Translations under genes and position numbers: made by a program | Notes under the pieces: generated by a model | What the model saw: only the letters and a program-made list of their open reading frames with translations | What the model was told of the DNA's origin: nothing | The model's database searches: none | Shown here: positions 28,112-37,426 of the stretch, piece by piece | Position numbering within the stretch: position 1 is the stretch's first letter | Layout of the letters: each line of letters starts with the position of its first letter | Assembly: GCA_010206265.1 (NCBI GenBank) | Contig: VIQV01000012.1 | Span: 33,099 to 97,098, forward strand | DNA length: 64,000 nucleotides | DNA from: Lachnospiraceae bacterium MD329 | GTDB taxonomy: Bacteria; Bacillota; Clostridia; UBA1381 | Reading direction: 5' to 3'

Positions 28112-29878
28112 TTATTTTAAATCTATCGAATAAATTTCAGCCTGTTCGTTGCCGTTAGTCTGCGTAAGAGTAAAGCGTACTGCTTTTGCTTTTTCTCCAA
28201 CCTTAACCATAACAAGCCTTTGATGATTGTTTTCTATACCATTAATTTCACGCCATACATTATCCGCACTACATAGCTCAATTTTCATACTCTTAACAAG
28301 TGTTTTGGGAACATTGAGCGCAGGCGCGTTTTTTTGTATATTACACACAGTAATTTTCTCCGGAATATACTCTCCTGCTCCTGTTGTTTCCCTGTTAAGG
28401 TCGCTGTTAAACACAAGCCGAATTTCACTTATCGGATATTCTCTGTCATATTCGAATGTTATGGTATCGCCTGTCTTTCCCGTCCAGCAATTATCATCGC
28501 CGTCTATCGTCCTTTCCAGTCCGTTCAAAAGCTTTTCTGCATTATTGCCTGTAGACGTGATAACCGCACTTTTTGTAAGGTCTGACATTTCCATTCTGTT
28601 AAACGGCAGATAACATCCGTCGTACATAAGCGCCTGCTTTAATGCGTCTATATGCTTTTCTCCGACTTCACGAGGAGTTATACTCTCTTTAACGGCAATG
28701 GACGCCGCCGTTCCGACAGCCTGACCTAAAAGAGCGCAGGTTGCCATTACTCTTGACGCGCTCATAGCTGTATGCGTAACACTGATATTACGTCCTGCGA
28801 AATAAAGATTTTCTATATTTTTTGAATAAACACATCTATACGGTATTCCGAACGGTGACGGTGCAGGGTGGAATATATTCGGCTTTTCCCTTGTATTAAT
28901 TCCTGCAGGGTTATGGTCGTCCATTGTCCATCCGCCATACGCTATTATATCGTCAAAACGACCCTCACTTCTGACGTCATTCTGATTCATTATGTAGTCA
29001 CCAACATATCTTCGACTTTCGCGTTTACCCGGTAAAAATCCTACAAAGTCAAGTTCCCAGTTGGCCGCGTCATATTCACCGCTGTTTTTTACAAAATCCC
29101 ATATACCATAGGCAACGCTTATCAGCTCATCACGAATCTGCTCGGTATCGTGAATTGTATCGCCTTCACCGCCAAGCTCCATATACCAGTAATTTTCGTC
29201 CGGATCATTCATATCCGGCAAACGATAAGGCAAATCCTCCTTTGTAAATTTACGCGCCCACTCCGGTGCTATAAATTTATGCTTTTTATCCGTTTCGCGC
29301 GCCTGAATAAGGCAAGACAGTCCCATTGTCTTTTTATCAGCTGTTTCGGGAGCTATATCCTCATTAAATTCACTTCTGCTTTCACGTCCCCACCTATATT
29401 CGGCACCTGAAAGCGGAGCAAGTATACTGTCACCCGAACAGTCGGCAAAATAATCAGCCTCGACAATGTGGTAACACTGAGTAGTTGTTTGCCAGCCCGT
29501 AATACTTTTTATTTTTGAACCGTTCATTTCTATATCATTACAGGAGCAGTTCAGAATCGAAGTAATATTTTCTTCATTTTTTATAAGTTCAAACAGGATA
29601 GCGTCCCACATAGGATAACGTCTGTACGGATTTCTATAGAGGTTCTCAAGAGCAATTTCCTCAATAATACCTGTTTCCCTGTTATTGTCACCGTGAGCGC
29701 CGCACACCCACATTCTTATTTCACTTGACGCATTGCCGCCGTATACAGGTCGGTCGTGCATAAGAGCAACCTTTATACCGCGTCTTGCCGCTGCCACCGC
29801 CGCACACATACCTGCCAGTCCGCCGCCGACAACACACAAATCAACCTTATGGCTGACAGTTCTTAGATTACTGTTCAT
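28112..29878 (-). CDS. FAD-dependent oxidoreductase of polysaccharide-locus type
   Basis: A 588-residue protein with an N-terminal FAD-binding Rossmann motif (GGGLAG, residues 18-23). Typical family segments follow: GGNASSEIRMWVCGAHG, DCSGDSILAPL and the C-terminal FAD contact YFAGRNISVTHTAMSASRVMATC. The last ~140 residues form a beta-sandwich resembling a carbohydrate-binding domain. Such proteins are frequent next to lyases and sulfatases in polysaccharide loci, but no reaction is established. It may oxidise or desaturate a sugar. The start overlaps the heparinase-type gene by 11 bases, so the two are tightly coupled. Confidence 0.8.
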   Translation of the reverse strand: MNSNLRTVSHKVDLCVVGGGLAGMCAAVAAARRGIKVALMHDRPVYGGNASSEIRMWVCGAHGDNNRETGIIEEIALENLYRNPYRRYPMWDAILFELIKNEENITSILNCSCNDIEMNGSKIKSITGWQTTTQCYHIVEADYFADCSGDSILAPLSGAEYRWGRESRSEFNEDIAPETADKKTMGLSCLIQARETDKKHKFIAPEWARKFTKEDLPYRLPDMNDPDENYWYMELGGEGDTIHDTEQIRDELISVAYGIWDFVKNSGEYDAANWELDFVGFLPGKRESRRYVGDYIMNQNDVRSEGRFDDIIAYGGWTMDDHNPAGINTREKPNIFHPAPSPFGIPYRCVYSKNIENLYFAGRNISVTHTAMSASRVMATCALLGQAVGTAASIAVKESITPREVGEKHIDALKQALMYDGCYLPFNRMEMSDLTKSAVITSTGNNAEKLLNGLERTIDGDDNCWTGKTGDTITFEYDREYPISEIRLVFNSDLNRETTGAGEYIPEKITVCNIQKNAPALNVPKTLVKSMKIELCSADNVWREINGIENNHQRLVMVKVGEKAKAVRFTLTQTNGNEQAEIYSIDLK

Positions 29879-31592
29879 CTTTATCCTCTCCCGATAAATT
29901 TATTTCAAACTTTATTTCCTTTTCCATATCTGCCATACACTCTAAATCTGCCGTATACACAGTTTTATATGTATCATAATTTGCTGCAAAGGTCTTTTCC
30001 GATATTGTACAGTTAAAAATATCGGTATCATAACTCATATATATACCGCCCGCCTTCAGACCGTCGTCAAAGACTTCCGGCTTTTCCTCAAACACAAAAT
30101 GCTCTGTTATAATGTTTTGGTCTTTATTGAATTTTACGTTATCTGTTATAATAATTTTATCACTGAAAAATTCAAAGGTTCTTACTAACTTTTGCAGAGA
30201 ATTATCATCATATGCTTTTTCAAATTCTATTACAAGCCTGTTATTATCCGCTTCAAGTATCTTACCGAAACGCATTTCCCCTTCCTTCTGGGAATTTCCG
30301 TTAATGACAGGCACACTATGCGCCAAAGCAGATGGAGCAAAATATTCATATCTTTTTTCGCTGAAATAGTCTGCCGTATATTCACCTCTGCCGGGGTCTG
30401 TAATAATACTTCTTCCGTTTACATTCAGCAAAAATGAACCTACATCGTTATGATTATGTGATTCATTGTTTCTGCCTGCTTTTGCAGCAAACTCATATGC
30501 TCCGCAAGTCTTTACATACCACTGAGCGTCTTTAAAATATTCAAAAGAACTTCGTTCTGTTTTCTCTGATTTTTCAGTTCTTCCGCGCCAGACAAAATCG
30601 CGGATAAGATGAGCAAACCGATAACAGGTATCACCGTCAAAATTCAGTGCACTGCTATTGTCAGGCACAATTACTCCATTATATTTATGAGCCAAAAAAT
30701 TCATAAGCCCGTATCGGTGCATAAATTTATTTCCGCAGTCTGAAAAACTAACTGTTTTATTATTTTTAAAATAAATTTTCTGCGGAAACAATGCAATATT
30801 TCTTACCTTCGGATTTTCAAACAAATTTTCCTCTCCGCCCGTGTATTCATACAAAAGCTGTGCAAAATATGTAAAATATCCAAAGCCATAAATCCAATAG
30901 TTAAGTCCCTCAACACAAGCGCCGTCATCACCAAATCCCTCAAGATAACAGTTAAGCGTATTGAAAAGCCTCGGCAAAACTGCCTTTACCTCACTGTCCT
31001 CTGCAAGATATAAAAATGCCGAACCAACACTTCCCGCGCACACTGCCGACCAGTTATTTTTCAGTTCATCCCAGCTGTTTTTTCTGCCTTCTAAATACGG
31101 TTCAATTATGCGTTTTCTAACTTCGTATTTAATACGCTCCTCAACAGCTTTATCAAATCTGCCTTCAAATAATACTGATATTTCCGCCAGTGTAAATGCA
31201 GTTTCCGCCGCAAACAGGTCAATATGAGTTTTAATTTCCTCCGATGAACTTTTAAAAGGAATATGCGCAGGCAAAGCCCACGTAAATTCATCCAGTACCG
31301 CCCAGACAGCGTCTTGCAAATGCTGAAAATACTTGCTGTTATCCTTATAGACTGCCGCCAGTATTGCAAAATCGTTCAATCTCCGCCTATGATAAAAATA
31401 CTCGTATTCGTATTCCTTTCGGCTGCCTGTTTCATAAAAAATTTTAAAATCTGAATATCTCAAAGAACATACAGGTTCTTTGAGAAAAACCTCCGCGTCC
31501 TTCTCAATTCCGTAAAGCTGTTTCTTCAAAAAACTATCGGAATTTATATTCTCTTTTATATTTTCCTTTTCGGCAAATAACTGCGTTCTCAT
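29868..31592 (-). CDS. Heparinase II/III-family polysaccharide lyase
   Basis: A 574-residue protein with an N-terminal alpha/alpha toroid (about 60-330) and a C-terminal beta-sandwich opening with GRNNESHNHNDVGSFLL. That segment carries the catalytic/metal histidines of the heparinase II/III domain. Family members cleave uronate-containing chains by beta-elimination (heparin, alginate, exopolysaccharides), leaving unsaturated uronyl ends. No signal peptide is seen, so it may act on imported fragments. A GH88 gene in the same region would remove the unsaturated ends. The PL family number cannot be set by eye. Confidence 0.8.
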   Translation of the reverse strand: MRTQLFAEKENIKENINSDSFLKKQLYGIEKDAEVFLKEPVCSLRYSDFKIFYETGSRKEYEYEYFYHRRRLNDFAILAAVYKDNSKYFQHLQDAVWAVLDEFTWALPAHIPFKSSSEEIKTHIDLFAAETAFTLAEISVLFEGRFDKAVEERIKYEVRKRIIEPYLEGRKNSWDELKNNWSAVCAGSVGSAFLYLAEDSEVKAVLPRLFNTLNCYLEGFGDDGACVEGLNYWIYGFGYFTYFAQLLYEYTGGEENLFENPKVRNIALFPQKIYFKNNKTVSFSDCGNKFMHRYGLMNFLAHKYNGVIVPDNSSALNFDGDTCYRFAHLIRDFVWRGRTEKSEKTERSSFEYFKDAQWYVKTCGAYEFAAKAGRNNESHNHNDVGSFLLNVNGRSIITDPGRGEYTADYFSEKRYEYFAPSALAHSVPVINGNSQKEGEMRFGKILEADNNRLVIEFEKAYDDNSLQKLVRTFEFFSDKIIITDNVKFNKDQNIITEHFVFEEKPEVFDDGLKAGGIYMSYDTDIFNCTISEKTFAANYDTYKTVYTADLECMADMEKEIKFEINLSGEDKDEQ

Positions 31593-31621
31593 TACTTACG
31601 CTCCTATATTCTCACAATATA

Positions 31622-32284
31622 TCACTTAATCAAGCCTGCTTTTTTTGTACATTCAAGCCAAGTACGCGCCATAATTTCGTGTCCGGCATTTGTAGCGTGA
31701 ATACAGTCTATAGACCAGTGCTCAGGCGGTGCAATTTTTAATGCCTCCTGAAAACGTTCATAATACGGTACAAATACCGCATTGTATTCTTTCGCTATTT
31801 CCTTCACAATTCCGCGGCGTTCCGTAAGCTGTCCGTTCCATATATCCCAGTCAGCTACAATATCACGTCCGAGTTCAGGCGTATTGTTTGTAATCTTAAA
31901 CAGGAACGGTTCTCCAAGCACGAGCTTTAAATCCGGATTTCGCTCCAGTACCTCGTCAAGCATCATTTTATATATTTTTCTGAATTTGTTTGCGTCCGCT
32001 CCCTGATTTAAGCGTATTGCAAAGCCTATGTCATTAACTCCGTTAAGCAGACTTAAAATATTACAGTCGATATTCAGCGCGTCTTCTATCCATCGGCTGT
32101 ATGTATCAGCAATACGGCTGCCATTATATGCCTTATTATATATTACAGTATCAGGATAATCACACATAAGCTTTGACGCGATTAAATTTACATATCCGTA
32201 GCCATAAGCCTGAACGGGATTATTCCCTGTCCTGTCACGTCCGCAATCTGTAAGCGAATCACCCTGAAATAATATTTTTAACAT
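31622..32284 (-). CDS. SGNH/GDSL-type esterase
   Basis: A 220-residue SGNH hydrolase. It has GDSLTD with the nucleophile Ser10, a GxND block (GVNDIGFA) and the catalytic Asp/His in SIDCIHATNAGH near residues 191-201. The length and motifs resemble rhamnogalacturonan acetylesterase-like and other carbohydrate deacetylases. It lacks a signal peptide. It sits 12 bases after the GH28-like gene, fitting a role in deacetylating imported pectic fragments; lipid esterase activity cannot be excluded. Confidence 0.82.
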   Translation of the reverse strand: MLKILFQGDSLTDCGRDRTGNNPVQAYGYGYVNLIASKLMCDYPDTVIYNKAYNGSRIADTYSRWIEDALNIDCNILSLLNGVNDIGFAIRLNQGADANKFRKIYKMMLDEVLERNPDLKLVLGEPFLFKITNNTPELGRDIVADWDIWNGQLTERRGIVKEIAKEYNAVFVPYYERFQEALKIAPPEHWSIDCIHATNAGHEIMARTWLECTKKAGLIK

Positions 32285-32296
32285 AATTCATAGCTC

Positions 32297-34432
32297 CTAT
32301 CTTATTATTTTTACTTTACCGTACATATGCGCCGTTTTTTCCGGCATTGTTGAATGAAATAATGTATACGGATACCTTAAACCATCAGTTTCCTCTGTCT
32401 TTGCAGCAAGCTCCATTAAAAAGCTTTCCGCATTTATATCAATACCAAGCTGTTCAAACGGGATTCTCATAACACCTCCGCTTTCAAGCGTCAGATACGT
32501 TGTTATGATTTCCTTTACCTTTGGTTCATTTCTGAAAACATATGTAATCTCCGCAGGACATCTCAACTGAGGTGCAGGCACTGTTTTACCGCTTTTATTT
32601 ATAAGCGCGTATATCTCCCCAAAATCAGTTTCTTCCGCAGAGAACAACACTTCTCCTTCTGTCATATCGGCAGGCATTGCCGTATACAGTACAAAATCTG
32701 TTCTGTCCTTAAACTCGTTCATAATTACAAGCTCATTATCTGAAACTGCAATTCTTACACCTTCTCCGCACATATTATAATAATTTATAAATCCGAGTTT
32801 CGGAGAATTCTTTATATCTTTTTGAGCCTGTACAGGCAGTTCAAGTTCAACGAACAGGAATTTATTTTCTATCTCATTTTTATCATTTTTCAGGTAGAAT
32901 ACATATTTACCTGCCTGCAATTCAAATTCAAACTCATATTCATTACTGACGCCGCTTTCAAGCTCATATGCAAATTTTATTTCACTGTCAGTATTTTTCG
33001 GTGATACAGCCAATACCGCCGCACCTTTCTTTAATTCTGTATTGTTATTACTCAGCTTTACTGCTACAGTTCCCACATACTTTCCCGAACTGTTAATCTC
33101 AAAAGCCTTTTTTAGTTCAATATCAGCTGACAGCACCGATGCTTCAGGTAAATCCTCGTCCGACGTTACTGATACGCCTTCTGTATATTCATAAACGTCA
33201 AGTCCCAGTTCTTTTACGGTCTTTACGGCTCTGCCTCTTATTCTGATATTATGAAAACGTACATTCTTTATATCGTGTTTGTCGCTGAATCCTTCTATTC
33301 TCGAATTTGAAAGCATTACACTGCTGTCGTCGGCTCCGATATAGTTGATATTTGAGAAGGTAATATCGTGTATGTTTCCCATACGCGTATCTCTGCTCCA
33401 TACAGAATCCGCAATACGAATATCGAACAGCTGCGCTCCTGCCGCGTCCTCAATTCTTATATTATCAAACACTATATCACTAACTTCCGCGCGGTCGCCG
33501 TGATGTATACCCATAAGCGGATAACCTGTTACGGAATGAATAACATCAATATTTTCAAATCTTACATTTCTGACCTTATCGGCTCTTAACTCAACGCCAA
33601 CCTCTATCGGTCTTGCGAAGTCATTCCAAAGCACTGAATCTTTAAACAGAATATTCTCAGAATTACCTGTATCAAGAGCCTTTACTACAAATGAATCGTC
33701 CCACACTCTTGTAAAAATATCGGATACCGTAACATTACGCGAACCGCACACATCAATTCCGTCCGAATTGCCTCGGCAGCCAAAAATCTTTATATTCGAT
33801 ATCTGAACATCATCACAACCCGTAATTCTCAGGCTCCAATCGTTACTGTCGTCAATTATTATATCATTTACAGTAACATTTTTACATCCTCTTATATCAA
33901 TACTCCTCGCAAAATCCTTACGCATTTCATAAGTATAGCTTTCCATACATATTCTGCCGTAACCGCATATATTGATATTACTGCATCCCTCAGCGATGAT
34001 GTTACCATAAAGCGACGCACCCTCTTCAATATATACTGTTGTGTCATCTTTATCTATAAACAGTGTGCCGTTGTAATCCTCGCCCTTTTTAATTTCTATA
34101 TAATTTTGTGTTTTCTGAGGCAAACACTGCGGTTTATGCGCAAACACCATAAGATTATTTTCACATCTGCCATTGATTTCAACCGAAATTTTTACCGGAC
34201 GGTCAAGCGTTACAGCTATTTTTCCAGACCTTATCTCAAACGGTATAGCCGCGCTTAACGGACGTATAACCACCGACTTGATTTCCGTTTCCGATTCAAT
34301 TACAAGCTCTGTGCGATTATTTATATCGAACATCACATATTCCATAACTTCATTGGAGTTATACGGTTTGGGATAAATTCTGCAACTTTTTACTTCAAGC
34401 TGTTCTCTGTCTTTAAAAACCTTATAATTCAT
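32297..34432 (-). CDS. GH28-like polygalacturonase-fold protein
   Basis: A 711-residue protein. A beta-sandwich-like N-terminal part (1-110) is followed by a right-handed beta-helix with GH28 landmarks NSDGID (222-227) and WDDS (244-247), corresponding to the NTD and DD catalytic motifs. The GHG motif that should follow is not recognisable (the region reads RPIEVGVELRAD). A further beta domain occupies about 430-711. It has no signal peptide. GH28 enzymes cut polygalacturonan or rhamnogalacturonan; the altered motif suggests another linkage. The ribosome site is AGGAAGG. It is the first gene after a terminator in the long operon. Confidence 0.8.
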   Translation of the reverse strand: MNYKVFKDREQLEVKSCRIYPKPYNSNEVMEYVMFDINNRTELVIESETEIKSVVIRPLSAAIPFEIRSGKIAVTLDRPVKISVEINGRCENNLMVFAHKPQCLPQKTQNYIEIKKGEDYNGTLFIDKDDTTVYIEEGASLYGNIIAEGCSNINICGYGRICMESYTYEMRKDFARSIDIRGCKNVTVNDIIIDDSNDWSLRITGCDDVQISNIKIFGCRGNSDGIDVCGSRNVTVSDIFTRVWDDSFVVKALDTGNSENILFKDSVLWNDFARPIEVGVELRADKVRNVRFENIDVIHSVTGYPLMGIHHGDRAEVSDIVFDNIRIEDAAGAQLFDIRIADSVWSRDTRMGNIHDITFSNINYIGADDSSVMLSNSRIEGFSDKHDIKNVRFHNIRIRGRAVKTVKELGLDVYEYTEGVSVTSDEDLPEASVLSADIELKKAFEINSSGKYVGTVAVKLSNNNTELKKGAAVLAVSPKNTDSEIKFAYELESGVSNEYEFEFELQAGKYVFYLKNDKNEIENKFLFVELELPVQAQKDIKNSPKLGFINYYNMCGEGVRIAVSDNELVIMNEFKDRTDFVLYTAMPADMTEGEVLFSAEETDFGEIYALINKSGKTVPAPQLRCPAEITYVFRNEPKVKEIITTYLTLESGGVMRIPFEQLGIDINAESFLMELAAKTEETDGLRYPYTLFHSTMPEKTAHMYGKVKIIR

Positions 34433-34465
34433 TTTGCCATTTCCTTCCTGATTAATTTTGGGGTT

Positions 34466-34491
34466 AAAAGAGGGGGGTATCCCCCTCTTTT
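34466..34491 (-). terminator. Strong hairpin terminator inside the long operon
   Basis: AAAAGAGGGGG (34466-34476) pairs perfectly with CCCCCTCTTTT (34481-34491) around GTAT, with a T-rich 3' side on either strand. It lies 11 bases after the stop of the SLH beta-helix gene and 33 bases before the GH28-like start, with no obvious promoter in between. Confidence 0.9.
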
Positions 34492-34502
34492 ATATCCTCA
34501 AA

Positions 34503-37391
34503 TTATTTTACGGGTCCTACAGGCGCGTTATTGCCCATTTTACTCATATCAACATTCTGGAATCCAGGTATCTTCTTGAATACCTCACTATCAGCCTTAA
34601 GCTCATAGTTTCCGTTTGCATAATCAACAAATCCGGGGTCTGATGATGATACATAGTTATTAGAGCCCTTAATCAATTCAGGCGCGCCGCGTGTTCCCTG
34701 TGGGTTCACGGTTCCGTTAGCCTGACTGAGCTTAAATTTGATGTTAACAACAAGGTTTTCATCAAACTCGTTTGTAGCAACAGACTTATAATATTCGTCC
34801 TTAAATGTTGCAAGCTCAGGATATTTCTCGGCAAATATCGGATTTGCCGCATACTTCTCTGCAAGCTCTACTCTTTCTTTTTCCTCCTGCTTTGTCATAT
34901 CCCACGTTGCACCCGGCGCATATGAGTTCCAACCAAGGAAGGTTGCGCTACAGTCAACAAATATATTGCCCTTCAGCATATTTCTGTTACCCTGTGCCGT
35001 AACACCGATAACGTTATTTGCATTATCAGAACCGATATTTGCGAATACGTTATTATAAATCTGCAAGCCGTGACCGTAGTTATCGGTTCTTATACCTGAA
35101 ACGTTAAGCTGTTTCTTGTACTCGCCTACAGGATAAATTCCGAGGTTATAAATATAGTTGTTTCTTATAATATTACCTCTCCACTGCGGCATATACTCAT
35201 TTCTTGTATAGATAGCGTCCATATCAAGACATTCCTTCACGGCGTCGTGAATCTTATTATACTCAATTATATGCTCATTACCGTGGTAGTTAAAGATACA
35301 GTGAGGCGCGTCATACAAATCGTTATATGCAACGTGGATTCCTACACCATGCATTGCTATTGCAGGTACATATGCTCTCTGCAGATAGCCTACTCTATGA
35401 ATATTATTATTCATAATTTCATTGTCGCTAGGTGTCAGTGTTTCAAGGTCGCCGCCGCGCAGATACAACGCAGTACCGCCGATATTTCTGATATGGTTAT
35501 TATCAATATGAACACCTGTACCATTCATTACGATAGCGCCTGAACCGAAATTGAAGATGTTACAATTCTTAATCTCAATATTGTTTACGCCGTCGCCTTC
35601 ATCAACAAAACCATCCCAAACGTGACCCGGGAATACCTGAGAGTCAGTATACTTATCAAGGTCAGCAATATATACTGATGAACCTGAACCCTTCTTGAAG
35701 TTATCTCCGTTTACATCAGCTCCGCGAATGTCAACCATCCATTCTCTAAAGCTTGGGATTTTATATCCTGCGCTTGTTCCAAGAATTGCATAGCCGCGTC
35801 CGCCCTTCATTGTGATGTTGCTTACGCTGATATACTCGGCACCGTTAAAGTTAAATACCGGTGTTTTCAGCGTTGATAATCCCACATCATAATTACCGCT
35901 TGTAAAGTCTGAAGGTGCATAGTAGTACAGCTTTCCGTTTTCACGGTCAATGTAATACTCGCCTACGCTGTCAAGTTCTTCAAGCAGGTTTTCACCAAAG
36001 AACCAGCCGTTTGTATAGTAGGTATTGATACGTCCTTCCTTAATTGTAAGAAGCTTCTTTGATGTATCAATCTTTTCAATCGGATATGTATTATTCTCAT
36101 AGTTGATTGATATTGTACCTACTATATAACCGTCCTTTGCGTCCTTCCACTTTGATACTCTGTCATCGGTATACTTAAAGCCGAAGCTTGCTGCATCGAC
36201 ATTATCTGTAGGAACTGAGATTGTACCCTCGTTCGGATAACGAGCAAGAGTCTGGTTTTCATCATTTACAATAAGCTCAGCCTGTGCATAGCGTCCCTTA
36301 TTGAAGTAGTGATAACCGCGCGTGCTCATTTCACCGTAATCGGTAATACCGTGCTCCTTAAGGTCTACCATAAGAACCTTATCAGCCGCATTCTTATCAA
36401 GCATTACTTTCTTAGCGTCATCATCTGCCGCCTTAAACCAGCTCTTTTCCAAAGGAATCTGACCTGATATTGTTACATCCTCACCCGGATATGCGGTATA
36501 TGTAATCAGACTGCCTTCCTTACCTGAATCCTCCTTGGTAAAGGTCATTCCTTCTTCCATATAGTATGTACCGCCGCGCAGATATACTGTAACACCGCCT
36601 TCAGGCAATGAATTTGACGCGTTCATACTCTTAATTGTATCCTTTGCCTTCTGCACTGTTGCAAACGGTGAGCCCTCGCTTCCGTCATTGGAGTCGTTAC
36701 CGTTAGGCGCAACATACAATTTTGCAGACGCTGTAACATTTCCGCTGCCATTTCCATTTGAACCGCTTCCGTCTATCGGAGCTTTTATTCCGCCGTTCTT
36801 ATCAATAAGACGACCTGTAATCACGCCTGCCTCAGCTCTTGTTATAAGTCTTCCGGGTTCGAAACTGTTTTCGTGATTACCGTTAACTATTTTCTTGTCA
36901 TATGCTACAAGAACATATGGTTTATATTCTTCTTCTATTTCTGCATAGTCATAAATCTTTGCCTTGACTGCCTCTTCATCTGCAACATTCGTATCTGAAA
37001 GCGCATTAGCGGCAATCTTTGCAGCCTGACTTCTTGTTATCGCCGCGTCGTAATCAGAATATTCGTTCGGCTCAACAAGCTGTAATTCAACTGCTTTCTG
37101 TATATATGGTGTTGCCCAGTAACCTTCTCCTGCCTCAGCATTGAAACCAAGAGTTTTAACTATCATTGTCAGGAACTCGGCAGCGCTTACTCTTGAATCG
37201 GGACGAATTGTACCGTCAGTGTAACCGTTCATTACACCATAGCCGTTAAGGCGCATCAAGATAGATTTTGACCAGTGTTGTGAAAGGTCGATAAATTCAA
37301 CCTCTCTTTGTATTGCGGCAAAACCCGTTGATTGCAGCGTTATTGCCGCCGCAATCAAGGCTGTCGCGATTTTTCTAAATCTATGTGACAT
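34503..37391 (-). CDS. SLH-anchored right-handed beta-helix protein (GH141-like layout)
   Basis: A secreted 962-residue protein. It has a signal peptide (about 1-26), three SLH domains (about 33-200) for binding the wall-linked polymer, and a Gly/Asn/Ser linker. From about 225 the catalytic-type region starts with LYVAPNGNDSNDG. That region has a GGTYYM strand, a DSGKEGS...YPGE beta domain, a QAELIVNDENQ...ARYPN segment and then a beta-helix rich in N-x-I-x-x-I repeats. This order resembles GH141, whose member BT1002 is an alpha-L-fucosidase acting on rhamnogalacturonan-II; assignment is inference. It ends the first half of the operon before a strong terminator. The paralogues are at 45146 and 47877. 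Confidence 0.8.
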   Translation of the reverse strand: MSHRFRKIATALIAAAITLQSTGFAAIQREVEFIDLSQHWSKSILMRLNGYGVMNGYTDGTIRPDSRVSAAEFLTMIVKTLGFNAEAGEGYWATPYIQKAVELQLVEPNEYSDYDAAITRSQAAKIAANALSDTNVADEEAVKAKIYDYAEIEEEYKPYVLVAYDKKIVNGNHENSFEPGRLITRAEAGVITGRLIDKNGGIKAPIDGSGSNGNGSGNVTASAKLYVAPNGNDSNDGSEGSPFATVQKAKDTIKSMNASNSLPEGGVTVYLRGGTYYMEEGMTFTKEDSGKEGSLITYTAYPGEDVTISGQIPLEKSWFKAADDDAKKVMLDKNAADKVLMVDLKEHGITDYGEMSTRGYHYFNKGRYAQAELIVNDENQTLARYPNEGTISVPTDNVDAASFGFKYTDDRVSKWKDAKDGYIVGTISINYENNTYPIEKIDTSKKLLTIKEGRINTYYTNGWFFGENLLEELDSVGEYYIDRENGKLYYYAPSDFTSGNYDVGLSTLKTPVFNFNGAEYISVSNITMKGGRGYAILGTSAGYKIPSFREWMVDIRGADVNGDNFKKGSGSSVYIADLDKYTDSQVFPGHVWDGFVDEGDGVNNIEIKNCNIFNFGSGAIVMNGTGVHIDNNHIRNIGGTALYLRGGDLETLTPSDNEIMNNNIHRVGYLQRAYVPAIAMHGVGIHVAYNDLYDAPHCIFNYHGNEHIIEYNKIHDAVKECLDMDAIYTRNEYMPQWRGNIIRNNYIYNLGIYPVGEYKKQLNVSGIRTDNYGHGLQIYNNVFANIGSDNANNVIGVTAQGNRNMLKGNIFVDCSATFLGWNSYAPGATWDMTKQEEKERVELAEKYAANPIFAEKYPELATFKDEYYKSVATNEFDENLVVNIKFKLSQANGTVNPQGTRGAPELIKGSNNYVSSSDPGFVDYANGNYELKADSEVFKKIPGFQNVDMSKMGNNAPVGPVK

Positions 37392-37426
37392 TTTAATTCT
37401 CCTTCAGTAATTTTTTTGTTTTTATA

